Source: Actinomycetaceae bacterium (GTDB lineage: Bacteria; Actinomycetota; Actinomycetes; Actinomycetales; Actinomycetaceae). From it: a DNA stretch of 33,469 nucleotides. The position numbers and the translations under genes were made by a program. The notes beneath the pieces are model-generated. The model saw only the letters and a program-made list of their open reading frames with translations. It was not told where the DNA came from and searched no databases. Positions 1 to 8,269 of the stretch are shown here, in pieces. Position 1 is the stretch's first letter, and each line of letters begins with the position of its first letter. The DNA is taken from NCBI GenBank assembly GCA_012516575.1, contig JAAYWS010000010.1:1-33469 (forward strand), in the 5' to 3' direction.

Positions 1-261
1 ACCATAGGCAACTACCGCAACTGCTTCCGGAGCGAGTTCCCGTATGGTTTGTTCGATTCCGGTATCATGCAGAGATTGTGGGGTGTATACCGGAATCCCT
101 AAATTTTCAGCAGCCAGCTGCACCGGAGACGGTGTCAGAATCCGTTTACGCCCTACCGGTGCGGGCGCACGGGTAAGTACACCGACGACGTCGTGGTGTT
201 CGGCTAGCGCTGTGAGGGACGGGATAGCGGTTTGAGGGGTACCAGCAAATAATATACGCAC
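1..261 (-). CDS. fmt: Methionyl-tRNA formyltransferase, N-terminal part (cut by window edge)
   Basis: The first 87 codons of Fmt, which formylates initiator Met-tRNA using 10-formyl-tetrahydrofolate. The reading frame is open from a GTG at 261 to the window edge. The N-terminus reads VRILFAGTPQTAIPSL, the classic start of the formyltransferase Rossmann domain. It is followed by VLTRAPAPVGR and LTPSPVQLAAE, both conserved in Fmt. The gene lies 38 bases downstream of priA on the same strand, the usual priA-fmt order. There is no clear Shine-Dalgarno sequence before the GTG; a TACACT hexamer ends six bases upstream, so a leaderless start is possible. The catalytic Asn-His-Asp region and C-terminal domain lie outside the window. 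Confidence 0.93.
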   Translation of the reverse strand, partial: MRILFAGTPQTAIPSLTALAEHHDVVGVLTRAPAPVGRKRILTPSPVQLAAENLGIPVYTPQSLHDTGIEQTIRELAPEAVAVVAYG

Positions 262-267
262 GGCCCA

Positions 268-273
268 AGTGTA
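268..273 (-). promoter_or_regulatory. Possible -10 element for a leaderless fmt transcript
   Basis: The minus strand reads TACACT, then six bases, then the GTG start of fmt. No ribosome binding site is visible. This is the spacing expected of a leaderless actinobacterial mRNA. No -35 match was found, so the call is tentative. Confidence 0.25.
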
Positions 274-299
274 ACGCGGATAGCAAGTAAAGGCCGAAC

Positions 300-2399
300 T
301 TATATGCTCACGCCCACTTTCACCCGTAACGGATCTACCCGACGTGCAGAAGCTTCCCGGTGCGCTCGATCGACTAAAGCAGTCAATTCCTCGCGCCGAA
401 CTCGATCGAAACGTAAATAGAGCACATAGTCTCCGTTTTTATTCGGCGTCGGCCCAATGACCTCCATGCCAGGGACAAGGCTTTGAACGCCGAGCCCCAA
501 CACATGAACAAGCGTATTGTCTGGGGTGATGCCTGCTTCTTTCGCGAAACCGCGAGTAATCGAAATAAATTCGCGTAAAGATCGTTGGTCTCCAGTTACT
601 TGGATCCATACTGCGGCTGGTGATAGTGCAAGTTCGGCGCGTTCTTCTAACGCCTGAGTGGACCATTTACCGAACTCCCATTTTTGTGCGACCGCAACCA
701 ATTCGGCAGGTACGTCTCCGACGATTAACAGCTGTCCCTGATCAGCTCGGGGGCGCACGCGGGCTGCGACATGTGCTAATGCGCGCAAGAAATAGGATTC
801 AGAATCGATGCTCGTAGAACGCAACATGTATCCCGCATCAAGGATCACGGCCGCCGCATAGCCACCTTCCACGCCCGGTTCAGCCCCGGGGGTGGCAACG
901 ACGATTCCGTGTTCTTCATTCGATATTTCGCCAGTAATCGCCCCGGCCAAGTATATCGGCACCCCGCGCATTGCTCGTCCAATTTCTTGAGCGGTACGAG
1001 CCGATCCGATACGCACTGGCCTGAGCACCGTATGGGAGCATTCCCGGCAAATAAAAGCTTGTTCGCTCGCTCCACACCGATCACAACGTGCAGGTGCATC
1101 TGGGCGACTGATCGATAGCGGTCCGTTACATTGTGAACAGGTTGCCATCGCCCTACAGTGTGCACAGGCTACTGCAGGGATATACCCAGCTTTTGGAACT
1201 ACGATTAGCACATGCCCACGTTCTAATCCGGCACGCACCACTGTGAATACCGAGCTGGGCAACCGGGACAACGCTGAACCTTCGTAGGCAAAAGACGCGG
1301 CACTGAACACTTGCGGTGTGCTTGCCCGCGACTGGCCTAAGACAGGCAAAATATAGGCTCCGCCATCTTGAACCCGCTGGGCCATATAAACCGAAGGGCC
1401 GTAATTAAACGTTAAAAAAGCCGCATTTTCTTGCGCGGCACGCAAGGATAGTAAATCACGAGTGTGAATATAAGGGCTTCGTGGTTCGGCAAAAGCGGCA
1501 TGTTGATCATCGAACAGAAAAAGCGCCCCAAGATTTGTTACCGGAGCCCACGCACTATGCCTCGTACCAACCACTACCCGTGCTCGCCCAGTCAGCGCAC
1601 GAAGAAACTCAGTGTAACGCTGCGGATGGGAGTCGTGCGACAAAAAGGTAGCCACTGGAATACTCAGCGCCCTAGCTACTTCAGCAGATACTTTGCGTGC
1701 TGCCCGTTCCGTAGGAACGACGACGACTGCTGTTTTTCCGCTCCTAAGCGTCGCTTCGACGGCAGGAATCAGTAAGTCAATAAAAGTATCGATCGCACGT
1801 AATTGCACTACCCCACTAATCGCCCGCCCTTGGGCAAGATGATTCAATGTGGCTACGCCCCCGGCATAGTTTCTCCACTTCACTGAATCCATCGGGGTCT
1901 GCTGATCTGCGTAATCTGCCGGTGCAGTTTTTTGAACCGGTGTATCGGTGTCCAGCAGTTTGCGTTCGGCGCGGGCATGCCGCTGCGGTATAGCAAGGCG
2001 CAGACTGTTAGCGACCGGCGCGCTTTGCCGGGCACTAACTGCCCGGGCTAATGCCAGTATTGCCGGGGTGAGCACCGGAACCGGGGAAACGACACGTTTA
2101 ATCGGACGCAATGGCGATCCAATTAGCGTTTCACAGCACCGGCCGATAACAAATCCGTCCACCGTACGCCCACCCAACTCCACGCGTACTCGCACGCCAA
2201 CTTCAATATCGGCATATTCTTCGGGCACTTCATAATCAAAAACCCGATCCAAATGCAGTTGCGGAAGATCCACAATCACCTGCGCCACCGGATTAGGAAC
2301 ATTCGATTCCACTGTGCGAGCCACCGGTTCTAGGCGCAGTAACTCGTCCTGCGCAGAAAACTCTGGCAGAGCCGAAAAAGCGTCAGGAATCGATGTCAT
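300..2399 (-). CDS. priA: Primosomal protein N' (PriA), actinobacterial type lacking helicase motifs
   Basis: PriA binds abandoned replication forks and helps reload the replisome. The N-terminal DNA-binding domain is recognisable (VIVDLPQLHLDRVFDYEVPE). In the second half a zinc-binding region carries paired cysteines (CAHCRAMATCSQC, then CDRCG and CREC). The ATPase motifs look degenerate: the Walker A position reads LRSGKTAVVVVP without the usual glycine loop, and the DExH position reads FDDQHA. This is typical of the actinobacterial 'probable PriA', so it is probably a structural or DNA-binding protein and not an active helicase. The ATG at 2399 was chosen; a TTG at 2411 is in frame four codons earlier, and neither has a strong ribosome binding site. 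It lies between metK and fmt. Confidence 0.9.
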   Translation of the reverse strand: MTSIPDAFSALPEFSAQDELLRLEPVARTVESNVPNPVAQVIVDLPQLHLDRVFDYEVPEEYADIEVGVRVRVELGGRTVDGFVIGRCCETLIGSPLRPIKRVVSPVPVLTPAILALARAVSARQSAPVANSLRLAIPQRHARAERKLLDTDTPVQKTAPADYADQQTPMDSVKWRNYAGGVATLNHLAQGRAISGVVQLRAIDTFIDLLIPAVEATLRSGKTAVVVVPTERAARKVSAEVARALSIPVATFLSHDSHPQRYTEFLRALTGRARVVVGTRHSAWAPVTNLGALFLFDDQHAAFAEPRSPYIHTRDLLSLRAAQENAAFLTFNYGPSVYMAQRVQDGGAYILPVLGQSRASTPQVFSAASFAYEGSALSRLPSSVFTVVRAGLERGHVLIVVPKAGYIPAVACAHCRAMATCSQCNGPLSISRPDAPARCDRCGASEQAFICRECSHTVLRPVRIGSARTAQEIGRAMRGVPIYLAGAITGEISNEEHGIVVATPGAEPGVEGGYAAAVILDAGYMLRSTSIDSESYFLRALAHVAARVRPRADQGQLLIVGDVPAELVAVAQKWEFGKWSTQALEERAELALSPAAVWIQVTGDQRSLREFISITRGFAKEAGITPDNTLVHVLGLGVQSLVPGMEVIGPTPNKNGDYVLYLRFDRVRREELTALVDRAHREASARRVDPLRVKVGVSI

Positions 2400-2504
2400 G
2401 GCATCATTCAATCATGAAGCCCAGACAGTTTTTAACCGCAGGGTACTATTTGTTAAACGAAAGGTTTCGTAGGCAGGAAAGCCTCGACCGTTTAGTCCGC
2501 TGTA

Positions 2505-3701
2505 CTAATCCAGTTCGAGGAACGCCCGCAACTGGCCAACCCGGTCGGTTTTCTCCCACGTGAAATCGGGATTCTCCCGCCCAAAATGACCATAGTTTGC
2601 GGTTTGTGCATAGATCGGACGCAACAGGTCCAAATCGCGAATAATCGCTGCCGGACGCATGTCAAACACTGCGTTAACAGCCTCAGTAATCCGTTCAACG
2701 CTCACTTTTTCGGTGCCGAAAGTCTCGATACGCAGTGATACCGGATGTGCACGCCCGATCGCATAGGCAACTTGGATTTCACACCGGTCAGCTAATTTGG
2801 CAGCAACAATATTCTTAGCAACCCATCGCGCGGCATAGGATGCAGACCGGTCTACCTTCGACGGGTCCTTCCCCGAAAATGCTCCACCACCATGGCGTGC
2901 CATACCGCCGTAAGTATCAACAATAATTTTGCGTCCAGTAACGCCAGCATCGCCCATAGGCCCGCCGATCACGAACTTACCCGAAGGGTTAACGAGCACA
3001 TTGACGTCGTCAAGCACAGTGTCTGGGGCGTACTCGGCCAGAACCGGTGCCACCACATGCTCGCGGATCTCCTTATCGAGTTCTTCGAGAGTTACATGCG
3101 CTTCGTGTTGGGTTGACACAACAACAGTGTCAATATTGACTGGGCGATTATCGGCGTCGTAATTAACCGTGACTTGAGTTTTGCCGTCTGGTCGCAGGCC
3201 TGGCACAATATTTTCTTTACGTACCTGGGTAAGACGCTCAGCTAACCGGTGTGATAGGAAAATCGGAAGTGGCATAAGCGCTGGGGTTTCATTCGACGCA
3301 TATCCGAACATCAAACCTTGATCGCCTGCGCCTTGCTTGTCAAGCGGATCGACAGCGCCTTCGCGTGCTTCGAGCGAGTTGTCCACGCCACCGGCGATAT
3401 CAGGTGACTGTGCACCAATCGAAACCGATACCCCGCATGATTCCCCGTCAAAGCCAATATTGGACGACGTATAGCCAATCTCCAGTAAGGCGCTCCGAAT
3501 GAGCTCCGGAATCTCCACGTACGCGGTGGTAGTTACTTCACCTGCAACGTGTACGAGGCCGGTAGTAACCATAGTCTCGATCGCAACCCGTGCTTGTGGG
3601 TCTTTGGCAAGGATTGCATCCAAAATGGTGTCCGAAATAAGATCGCAGACTTTATCCGGATGACCCTCGGTTACTGATTCTGACGTAAATGGAGAGAGCA
3701 T
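2505..3701 (-). CDS. metK: S-adenosylmethionine synthase
   Basis: A 398-residue MetK, which makes S-adenosylmethionine from methionine and ATP in the cytosol. The N-terminal [13 protein letters not shown] carries the ATP/methionine-binding His. [25 protein letters not shown] and [16 protein letters not shown] are signature segments of the family. Length is normal. The ATG at 3701 is preceded by an AAGGA ribosome binding site. The gene starts ten bases after coaBC, within the gmk-rpoZ-coaBC-metK-priA-fmt string. About 105 bases separate it from priA; a small inverted repeat (ACGAAA/TTTCGT, near 2458) lies there but is too weak to call a terminator. Confidence 0.97.
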   Translation of the reverse strand: MLSPFTSESVTEGHPDKVCDLISDTILDAILAKDPQARVAIETMVTTGLVHVAGEVTTTAYVEIPELIRSALLEIGYTSSNIGFDGESCGVSVSIGAQSPDIAGGVDNSLEAREGAVDPLDKQGAGDQGLMFGYASNETPALMPLPIFLSHRLAERLTQVRKENIVPGLRPDGKTQVTVNYDADNRPVNIDTVVVSTQHEAHVTLEELDKEIREHVVAPVLAEYAPDTVLDDVNVLVNPSGKFVIGGPMGDAGVTGRKIIVDTYGGMARHGGGAFSGKDPSKVDRSASYAARWVAKNIVAAKLADRCEIQVAYAIGRAHPVSLRIETFGTEKVSVERITEAVNAVFDMRPAAIIRDLDLLRPIYAQTANYGHFGRENPDFTWEKTDRVGQLRAFLELD

Positions 3702-3711
3702 ATTGTTATCC

Positions 3712-5028
3712 TTACCGTTCCCTAACTACCGCAAGTTCCGTGGAAACCAGTTCCATAAGAGCCTGGGCAACATCCTTTTTACTTCCGGTGAAATCGCCGC
3801 GTGCACTACCCTGCTCGTCCACTACAACTAACCGGGTATCAACATCGCCAAATCCTGCTACTGCACCAACCTGATTAATAGCAATCAGATCAGCTTTTTT
3901 ACGCGCCGCTTTTTCTTTTCCAAGCGTAATGAAATCCGTGCTGTCATCTCCCGTTTCCGCGGCAAAGCCTACAATAAGCTGATTGTCACGGCGCCGATGA
4001 TGCGTTAAGTCAGCGAGAATATCTGGATTTGGAATCAGTTCGAGTGTGTGGTTGCCACCGCGCTTAATTTTCACATCCGAGAACTCGACGCGGTAGTCGG
4101 CCACCGCAGCAGCCATAATCACACAGTCAACTTCGTGTGCCCAGCCATCCATAACCTCGGCTAGTTGTTGTGCTGAGACCACAGGAGTAACGTCAACGCG
4201 CGGATCAAGCAGGTCCATCACATCACGTTCAATATTTGCTGCGGCTAAACGAACGGAATGCCCGGCCCGCGCAGCAGCATTGGCTAGCTCGATACCCATT
4301 CGGCCGGTAGAGCGATTAGCAATGTAGCGCACCGGATCGATTGCCTCACGAGTACCGCCGGCACTAATGGCGATACTTGCTTTGTGATGAGTTGGCACAG
4401 CATGCTTATCGAATGCTTCGGCGTGCACGGAACTAAAACCGAGTTCTTCCAGCTGTTCAAAAGCCGCCGCCGCAATATCTTCCGGCTCGCTCATCCGCCC
4501 CGGGCCACTATCAGGGCCAGTAAGTCGCCCAGATTCCGGGCCGACAAATATAAATCCGCGCTCGCGCAAGATCGCCGCATTTGCTTGGGTGGCCGCATTC
4601 AACCACATTTCGGTATGCATCGCCGGAGCCAGCATGATCGGGCAGGTGGCAACTAATACCGAAGCTGTTAACAGGTTGTCTGCCATGCCGTTCGCGATTT
4701 TGGCCATAGTATTCGCTGTTACCGGAGCGACAACGACAAGATCAGCTTGTTGGCCGGTGCGCACATGTACAACCTCGTGCGTCCCTTCGGCCACATCCAC
4801 ATACACCGGGCGCCCCGAAAGCGCTTCCCACGTGGTTTTGCCAACCATATCGAGTGCCGCATGAGTCGGCACAACCGTAACTTCCGCACCCCACTCCGCG
4901 AGTCGCCGCACCAGAATCGCGCTCTTATACGCGGCTATTCCGCCGGTTACCCCTACGAGGACGCGCGGTCGCCGAGCATGAGACAAGCCTCCCGGTTGGG
5001 AGGCTCGTTGCGAAAGTGCCGACACCAT
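3712..5028 (-). CDS. coaBC: Bifunctional phosphopantothenoylcysteine decarboxylase / phosphopantothenate-cysteine ligase
   Basis: CoaBC carries out two successive steps of coenzyme A synthesis. The N-terminal flavoprotein CoaC half (about residues 20-190) has [26 protein letters not shown] and the PAMHTEMW substrate-binding loop. The CoaB half (about 215-430) has [20 protein letters not shown] and STGRMG, then FAAET and a conserved lysine-rich stretch. Length (438 residues) fits the family. The ATG at 5028 follows the rpoZ stop codon after one base, so translation is probably coupled to rpoZ. metK begins ten bases downstream. Confidence 0.96.
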   Translation of the reverse strand: MVSALSQRASQPGGLSHARRPRVLVGVTGGIAAYKSAILVRRLAEWGAEVTVVPTHAALDMVGKTTWEALSGRPVYVDVAEGTHEVVHVRTGQQADLVVVAPVTANTMAKIANGMADNLLTASVLVATCPIMLAPAMHTEMWLNAATQANAAILRERGFIFVGPESGRLTGPDSGPGRMSEPEDIAAAAFEQLEELGFSSVHAEAFDKHAVPTHHKASIAISAGGTREAIDPVRYIANRSTGRMGIELANAAARAGHSVRLAAANIERDVMDLLDPRVDVTPVVSAQQLAEVMDGWAHEVDCVIMAAAVADYRVEFSDVKIKRGGNHTLELIPNPDILADLTHHRRRDNQLIVGFAAETGDDSTDFITLGKEKAARKKADLIAINQVGAVAGFGDVDTRLVVVDEQGSARGDFTGSKKDVAQALMELVSTELAVVRER

Positions 5029-5029
5029 T

Positions 5030-5293
5030 TTACTCGCGAGTGAAGGTCAGCTTGTCCTCGACGATTTCTTCCAGCGCGAGCGACAGCGGCTTATCTTCCG
5101 GTTGGGAAGGAACTAGCGGGCCAATATTGGTGATATTGCCATCGCCAGACTTCATTTCCTGACGGTAGCTGTTAATCTGGCGCGCACGTGTTGCACTGTA
5201 AACCGCCAGCGTGTATTTCGAATCAACCTTCTCCAGCAAATCGTCGATTGCCGGGTAGGTAATTCCTGCGGGTTTCGCTTCAGTTCCAGCCAT
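5030..5293 (-). CDS. rpoZ: RNA polymerase omega subunit
   Basis: An 87-residue omega subunit that helps fold and retain the beta-prime subunit of RNA polymerase. [20 protein letters not shown] followed by [11 protein letters not shown] is the core omega signature, with the conserved SxRARQI helix. The gene sits between gmk and coaBC, its standard place in actinobacteria. Its TAA lies one base before the coaBC ATG. The C-terminal [13 protein letters not shown] matches the actinobacterial omega tail. Confidence 0.95.
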   Translation of the reverse strand: MAGTEAKPAGITYPAIDDLLEKVDSKYTLAVYSATRARQINSYRQEMKSGDGNITNIGPLVPSQPEDKPLSLALEEIVEDKLTFTRE

Positions 5294-5333
5294 TAGTGCC
5301 TCTCACATCGATAACTGTTAGCAACTATCTATT

Positions 5334-5900
5334 CTAATCAACACGATCAATGATGTGCAGTATCTGCTCGGTGGCATTAGCCACTGTGTCATTAACGACG
5401 ACGTAGTCAAATTCGTCTTGCGCGGCCAGTTCGATTCGTGCGGTATTAAGCCTGCGCTCTTGTTCTTCAGCGTCCTCAGTACCGCGACCCACTAGCCGAG
5501 ATACCAGTTCCTCCCATGACGGCGGAGCAATAAATATCTGGATTGCCTCTGGCAGTGATTTTCGAATTTGCCGCGCCCCGTCAAGGTCTACTTCCAATAC
5601 GACATCGCGACCACTTTCCAGCACTGCAACAACTGGTTCACGTGGGGTGCCGTAGCGATTCACTTTATGCACAACTGCCCATTCGAGCATATTGCCTGAG
5701 TCCACGAGTTCATCGAAACGCTCAGGGGAGACAAAATAGTAGTTGACGCCCTCAACTTCGCCTGGGCGCGGATCGCGGGTGGTTGCCGAGACTGAAAACC
5801 ATAAATCCGGTTTGTGCTTTAAAACCTGTGCAAGCACAGTTCCTTTACCAACTGCGGTTGGTCCACATACCACGAATGCTTTTCCTACGTCTTTTGTCAT
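5334..5900 (-). CDS. gmk: Guanylate kinase
   Basis: A 188-residue guanylate kinase that phosphorylates GMP to GDP. The P-loop is CGPTAVGKGT. It is followed by the GMP-binding segment TTRDPRPGEVEGVNYYFVS and by NRYGTPREPV, all conserved. The ATG at 5900 was chosen because it gives the family N-terminus (MTKDVGKAFVVCGP). A longer frame starting at 5942 would begin inside a 15-bp hairpin and adds residues not typical of the family. There is no strong ribosome binding site, and the hairpin ends 19 bases before the ATG. Transcribed with rpoZ downstream. Confidence 0.95.
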   Translation of the reverse strand: MTKDVGKAFVVCGPTAVGKGTVLAQVLKHKPDLWFSVSATTRDPRPGEVEGVNYYFVSPERFDELVDSGNMLEWAVVHKVNRYGTPREPVVAVLESGRDVVLEVDLDGARQIRKSLPEAIQIFIAPPSWEELVSRLVGRGTEDAEEQERRLNTARIELAAQDEFDYVVVNDTVANATEQILHIIDRVD

Positions 5901-5919
5901 GGTTCTATCGTGCCAAATA

Positions 5920-5952
5920 CTTAGGGGCGATGCCACCGGCATCGCCCCTAAG
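5920..5952 (-). terminator. 15-bp GC-rich hairpin between mihF and gmk
   Basis: Bases 5920-5934 pair perfectly with 5938-5952, leaving a three-base loop. The hairpin lies 15 bases after the mihF stop and 19 bases before the gmk ATG. On the minus strand the following sequence (TATTTGG) is only weakly T-rich. It may act as a partial terminator or attenuator, a processing site or a 3'-end stabiliser. A full terminator would leave almost no room for a gmk promoter. Confidence 0.6.
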
Positions 5953-5967
5953 GTTCGTAAGGTTTAC

Positions 5968-6279
5968 TCAGCCAAACATGTCAATGAGTGCACGGGCCTG
6001 GTGTGGTCCCAACCCGGCTACTCGACGGGACTGGGAGATTTCCACCTGCTCCATAATCGCTGCGGTTTTCGCCTGGCCGACACCCGGTAGCGAGCTCAAC
6101 AAAGCAGTAACCTTGAGCTTGCCAACGATATCGTCCTTCTTAGCCTTTTCCACAACTTCGGAGACTTTTACTTCTCCGGCTTTCAGTTGTTTCTTCAGCG
6201 TTGCCCGCTCACGACGAGCGATCGCCGCCTTTTCCAAAGCAGCAGCGCGTTGCTCAGGTGTCAGATTCGGAAGTGCCAT
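5968..6279 (-). CDS. mihF: Integration host factor, actinobacterial type (mIHF)
   Basis: A 103-residue basic DNA-binding nucleoid protein, unrelated to proteobacterial IHF. It shows MALPNLTPEQRAAALEKA and ARRERATLKKQLKAG, then a helix-turn-helix/HhH region LLSSLPGVGQAKTAAIM and RRVAGLGPHQ. These are hallmarks of mIHF, which bends DNA and supports nucleoid structure. The ATG at 6279 has an excellent AGGAGG ribosome binding site. gmk follows, as is universal in the group. The gene begins after a 300-base gap and so must have its own promoter or rely on readthrough from nusB. Confidence 0.95.
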   Translation of the reverse strand: MALPNLTPEQRAAALEKAAIARRERATLKKQLKAGEVKVSEVVEKAKKDDIVGKLKVTALLSSLPGVGQAKTAAIMEQVEISQSRRVAGLGPHQARALIDMFG

Positions 6280-6579
6280 TAAATCCTCCTAAATGAATAC
6301 GTCTGTCGCATTCATCTTACGTAACAATTCTGGGAATTCTCCCCATAAATCCGCGCATTTCGCGCGATCATTCAACCTTTTGAGTGTTTCCACAGGTCAG
6401 GGGTTTATTGGGGAACTGAACACGCTTTTGAGGTGTGTCGAACACTGCCCACATTTCGGACCCAGTCCACTTGTTTTGCCCATCAATTCACCGAAAACCC
6501 GACATTAGTGATATGGCGGTACAACTGAAATACAATCCGAGCTGAGACGGACCTTCCATGCGTTGCGCACGGGTGGTTA
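6280..6579. other. 300-base gap between nusB and mihF with no supported gene
   Basis: This stretch separates the nusB stop from the mihF start. It holds the mihF ribosome binding site (AGGAGG) and a TAAGAT hexamer about 35 bases upstream of mihF that could be a -10 element, but there is no convincing -35. A 71-codon plus-strand frame (6293-6508) shows no recognisable protein features or ribosome binding site and was not called. In many actinobacteria pyrR, pyrB, pyrC, carA, carB and pyrF lie here; none are present. Confidence 0.6.
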
Positions 6580-7056
6580 TTACTCTCCGCGCGTGCCCGC
6601 AGTTTCCGTTTTTCGAATGTCACCAACACGGTTCAGCACGCCCATCGTAAAGCGCACTGACTTATCTTCGGACAGATCGCGAGCTAGGTCGGCGATCTCT
6701 TTGACAATAATTCCCACCGCAACATCAAGGTACATAATCTCGGTAGCGCCGATTCGGAGCAGGTTTCGATCTACCGTACTCATGCGTTCCACAGACCACT
6801 CCGTCGAAGCAGCTTCGAGCATTGAATCTACGTCATCAGCCCAATGCGCATAGGTACGAACGATTTCTTGCCCGTACTGCCCTATTGGCGTCTGGGAAGT
6901 ATATACCTTCGTCCGCTCTTCCAATAGCTCCTCAAGCTTTTCAACCGGAATTCCCCGGTTATCAGCTTCGAATAGCACATCAAGTGCTCGTTGCCGTTGG
7001 AGGGAACGTCCCGACCGTTTCGGATTACGAACGCGTTTTTTCTTAGTGTTACTCAT
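6580..7056 (-). CDS. nusB: Transcription antitermination factor NusB
   Basis: A 158-residue NusB, which binds boxA RNA with NusE (S10) to support antitermination of rRNA operons. The basic N-terminus leads into RQRALDVLFEADNRG, equivalent to the family RRxALQxLYxxD region. It is followed by VDRNLLRIGATEIMYLDV and by VRFTMGVLNRV, both diagnostic. The ATG at 7056 overlaps the efp TAA by one base (TAATG), so it is translationally coupled to efp. This efp-nusB order is standard in actinobacteria. Confidence 0.94.
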   Translation of the reverse strand: MSNTKKKRVRNPKRSGRSLQRQRALDVLFEADNRGIPVEKLEELLEERTKVYTSQTPIGQYGQEIVRTYAHWADDVDSMLEAASTEWSVERMSTVDRNLLRIGATEIMYLDVAVGIIVKEIADLARDLSEDKSVRFTMGVLNRVGDIRKTETAGTRGE

Positions 7057-7613
7057 TAGGCGCGGTTGATGTACTCGCCGGTGCGGGTATCGACCTTGAT
7101 CTTGGTGCCTTGTTCGAGGAACAGTGGAACCTGCAGTTCGTAGCCAGTCTCGACCGTTGCGGGCTTGGAACCGGCATTAGAACGGTCACCTTGCAGACCT
7201 GGCTCAGTGTAGGTCACTTCCAAAACAACCGAAGCTGGCAGTTCGATGAACAGGATCTGCCCTTCATGCATGGCGATAATAACGTTGGAATTTTCCAACA
7301 TGTAGTTCTTGGCATCGCCTACGATATCTGCACCCACATGGTACTGCTCGTAGGTTTCCAGATCCATGAAAATGTAATCTGCGCCGTCGTTGTACAAGTA
7401 CTGCATATCGCGACGATCCACGTTTGCAGTTTCCACTTTTACGCCGGCATTGAAGGTCTTATCGACGTTCTTGGCGGTCAGTACATTCTTGAGCTTGGTA
7501 CGTACGAATGCTGGGCCCTTACCTGGCTTCACATGCTGAAATTCGACTACCTGCCACAGCTGCCCTTCAAGCTTAAGGACCATTCCGTTTTTAAGATCGT
7601 TAGTGGTTGCCAC
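7056..7613 (-). CDS. efp: Translation elongation factor P
   Basis: A 185-residue EF-P that relieves ribosome stalling at polyproline. The GTG at 7613 gives the family start [20 protein letters not shown] and has a GGAAA ribosome binding site; an in-frame GTG at 7649 would add 12 atypical residues. The tip loop is VKPGKGPAF with Lys32. In several actinobacteria a PGKGP loop is reported to work with an unmodified lysine, and no EpmA or EpmB gene is visible in this window. The C-terminal domain ends in [11 protein letters not shown], the usual EF-P ending. nusB overlaps its stop codon. Confidence 0.96.
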   Translation of the reverse strand: MATTNDLKNGMVLKLEGQLWQVVEFQHVKPGKGPAFVRTKLKNVLTAKNVDKTFNAGVKVETANVDRRDMQYLYNDGADYIFMDLETYEQYHVGADIVGDAKNYMLENSNVIIAMHEGQILFIELPASVVLEVTYTEPGLQGDRSNAGSKPATVETGYELQVPLFLEQGTKIKVDTRTGEYINRA

Positions 7614-7695
7614 TCTTGTTTCCAATCTGTCGTGCGCAAAATATTCCACCGACAGCTTACCTGTTCACAGTCAACTATCCGGCTAGCTTTTGCGA

Positions 7696-7725
7696 TTTAT
7701 GAGCAGAATAACCTCGGTTAGTCAA
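7696..7725 (-). promoter_or_regulatory. Candidate promoter for efp-nusB
   Basis: On the minus strand TTGACT (7725-7720) overlaps the end of the preceding P-loop gene. It is followed 18 bases later by CATAAA (7701-7696). The -35 is good and the -10 is only fair. The efp start lies about 80 bases downstream. The 100-base gap before efp, unlike the overlapping aro junctions, fits a separate promoter. Confidence 0.35.
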
Positions 7726-8269
7726 CAAGCCCGAGGATTTGGTTGGCGGCTTGTGCCGCCTCGGTATCAGTCGTATCTACAATGTGGTCAGCAAATTCCG
7801 CATACACTGGCGCACGCTGTTCTAAATGCAACCGCAGTTCTTTACGCGGTAAGACCAGATTAGTCATGCGTGGACCAACTAGTCCATTACGGTTGACGAG
7901 CGTTGTCAGCTCAGCTTGTAACCAAATAACGACGACGCCGCGTTCAGTACGTAGTTTTTGCAGACTTTGACGAACCACACGTGCATATTCGTCGTTCAAA
8001 GAAGTACCGAGTCCATCTGACGGTAGCGCAATGGCGTAGTTTTGCTTCGGAAAGTTACGAATATCGTCTAGCAATTCGGTAATAACCGCTGTCTGAGTAC
8101 GACGCCGCTGGTCGGTGGGCGTATCAAGATAAAGTTGCGACACGGTTCGGTCTAATACACGCGCCGTAGTCACATCAATATCAGCGCTTAAAAAACCACG
8201 TTCTTCAAGTTCGGAAACAATAGCAGATTTACCGGTGCCCGATCCTCCAATGAGAATAATAGCTACCAT
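7718..8269 (-). CDS. Divergent shikimate-kinase-like P-loop protein
   Basis: A 183-residue P-loop NTPase of the shikimate/gluconate kinase fold. A Walker A GGSGTGKS (residues 8-15) is followed by an SADIDV strand where shikimate kinases have the substrate-binding DSD. A lid-like RNGLVGPRM lies at 127-135. The family FRxxE and GGG substrate motifs, both present in the adjacent AroK domain, are not visible here. It is therefore probably not the pathway shikimate kinase; a paralogue with another small-molecule substrate or a regulatory role is possible. The ATG at 8269 overlaps the aroKB stop by seven bases (ATGGTAG), so it is the last gene of the aro operon. Confidence 0.75.
   Translation of the reverse strand: MVAIILIGGSGTGKSAIVSELEERGFLSADIDVTTARVLDRTVSQLYLDTPTDQRRRTQTAVITELLDDIRNFPKQNYAIALPSDGLGTSLNDEYARVVRQSLQKLRTERGVVVIWLQAELTTLVNRNGLVGPRMTNLVLPRKELRLHLEQRAPVYAEFADHIVDTTDTEAAQAANQILGLVD

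Noticed and set aside
5901..5942. Longer gmk beginning at 5942
   Set aside because: That start lies inside the perfect hairpin and adds residues not seen in guanylate kinases.
6293..6508. A 71-codon plus-strand frame in the nusB-mihF gap
   Set aside because: No ribosome binding site, no recognisable protein features, and it lies opposite to all neighbouring genes.
7110..7721. A 203-codon plus-strand frame opposite efp
   Set aside because: It is the antisense shadow of the highly conserved efp gene and has an implausible composition rich in Cys, His and Phe.
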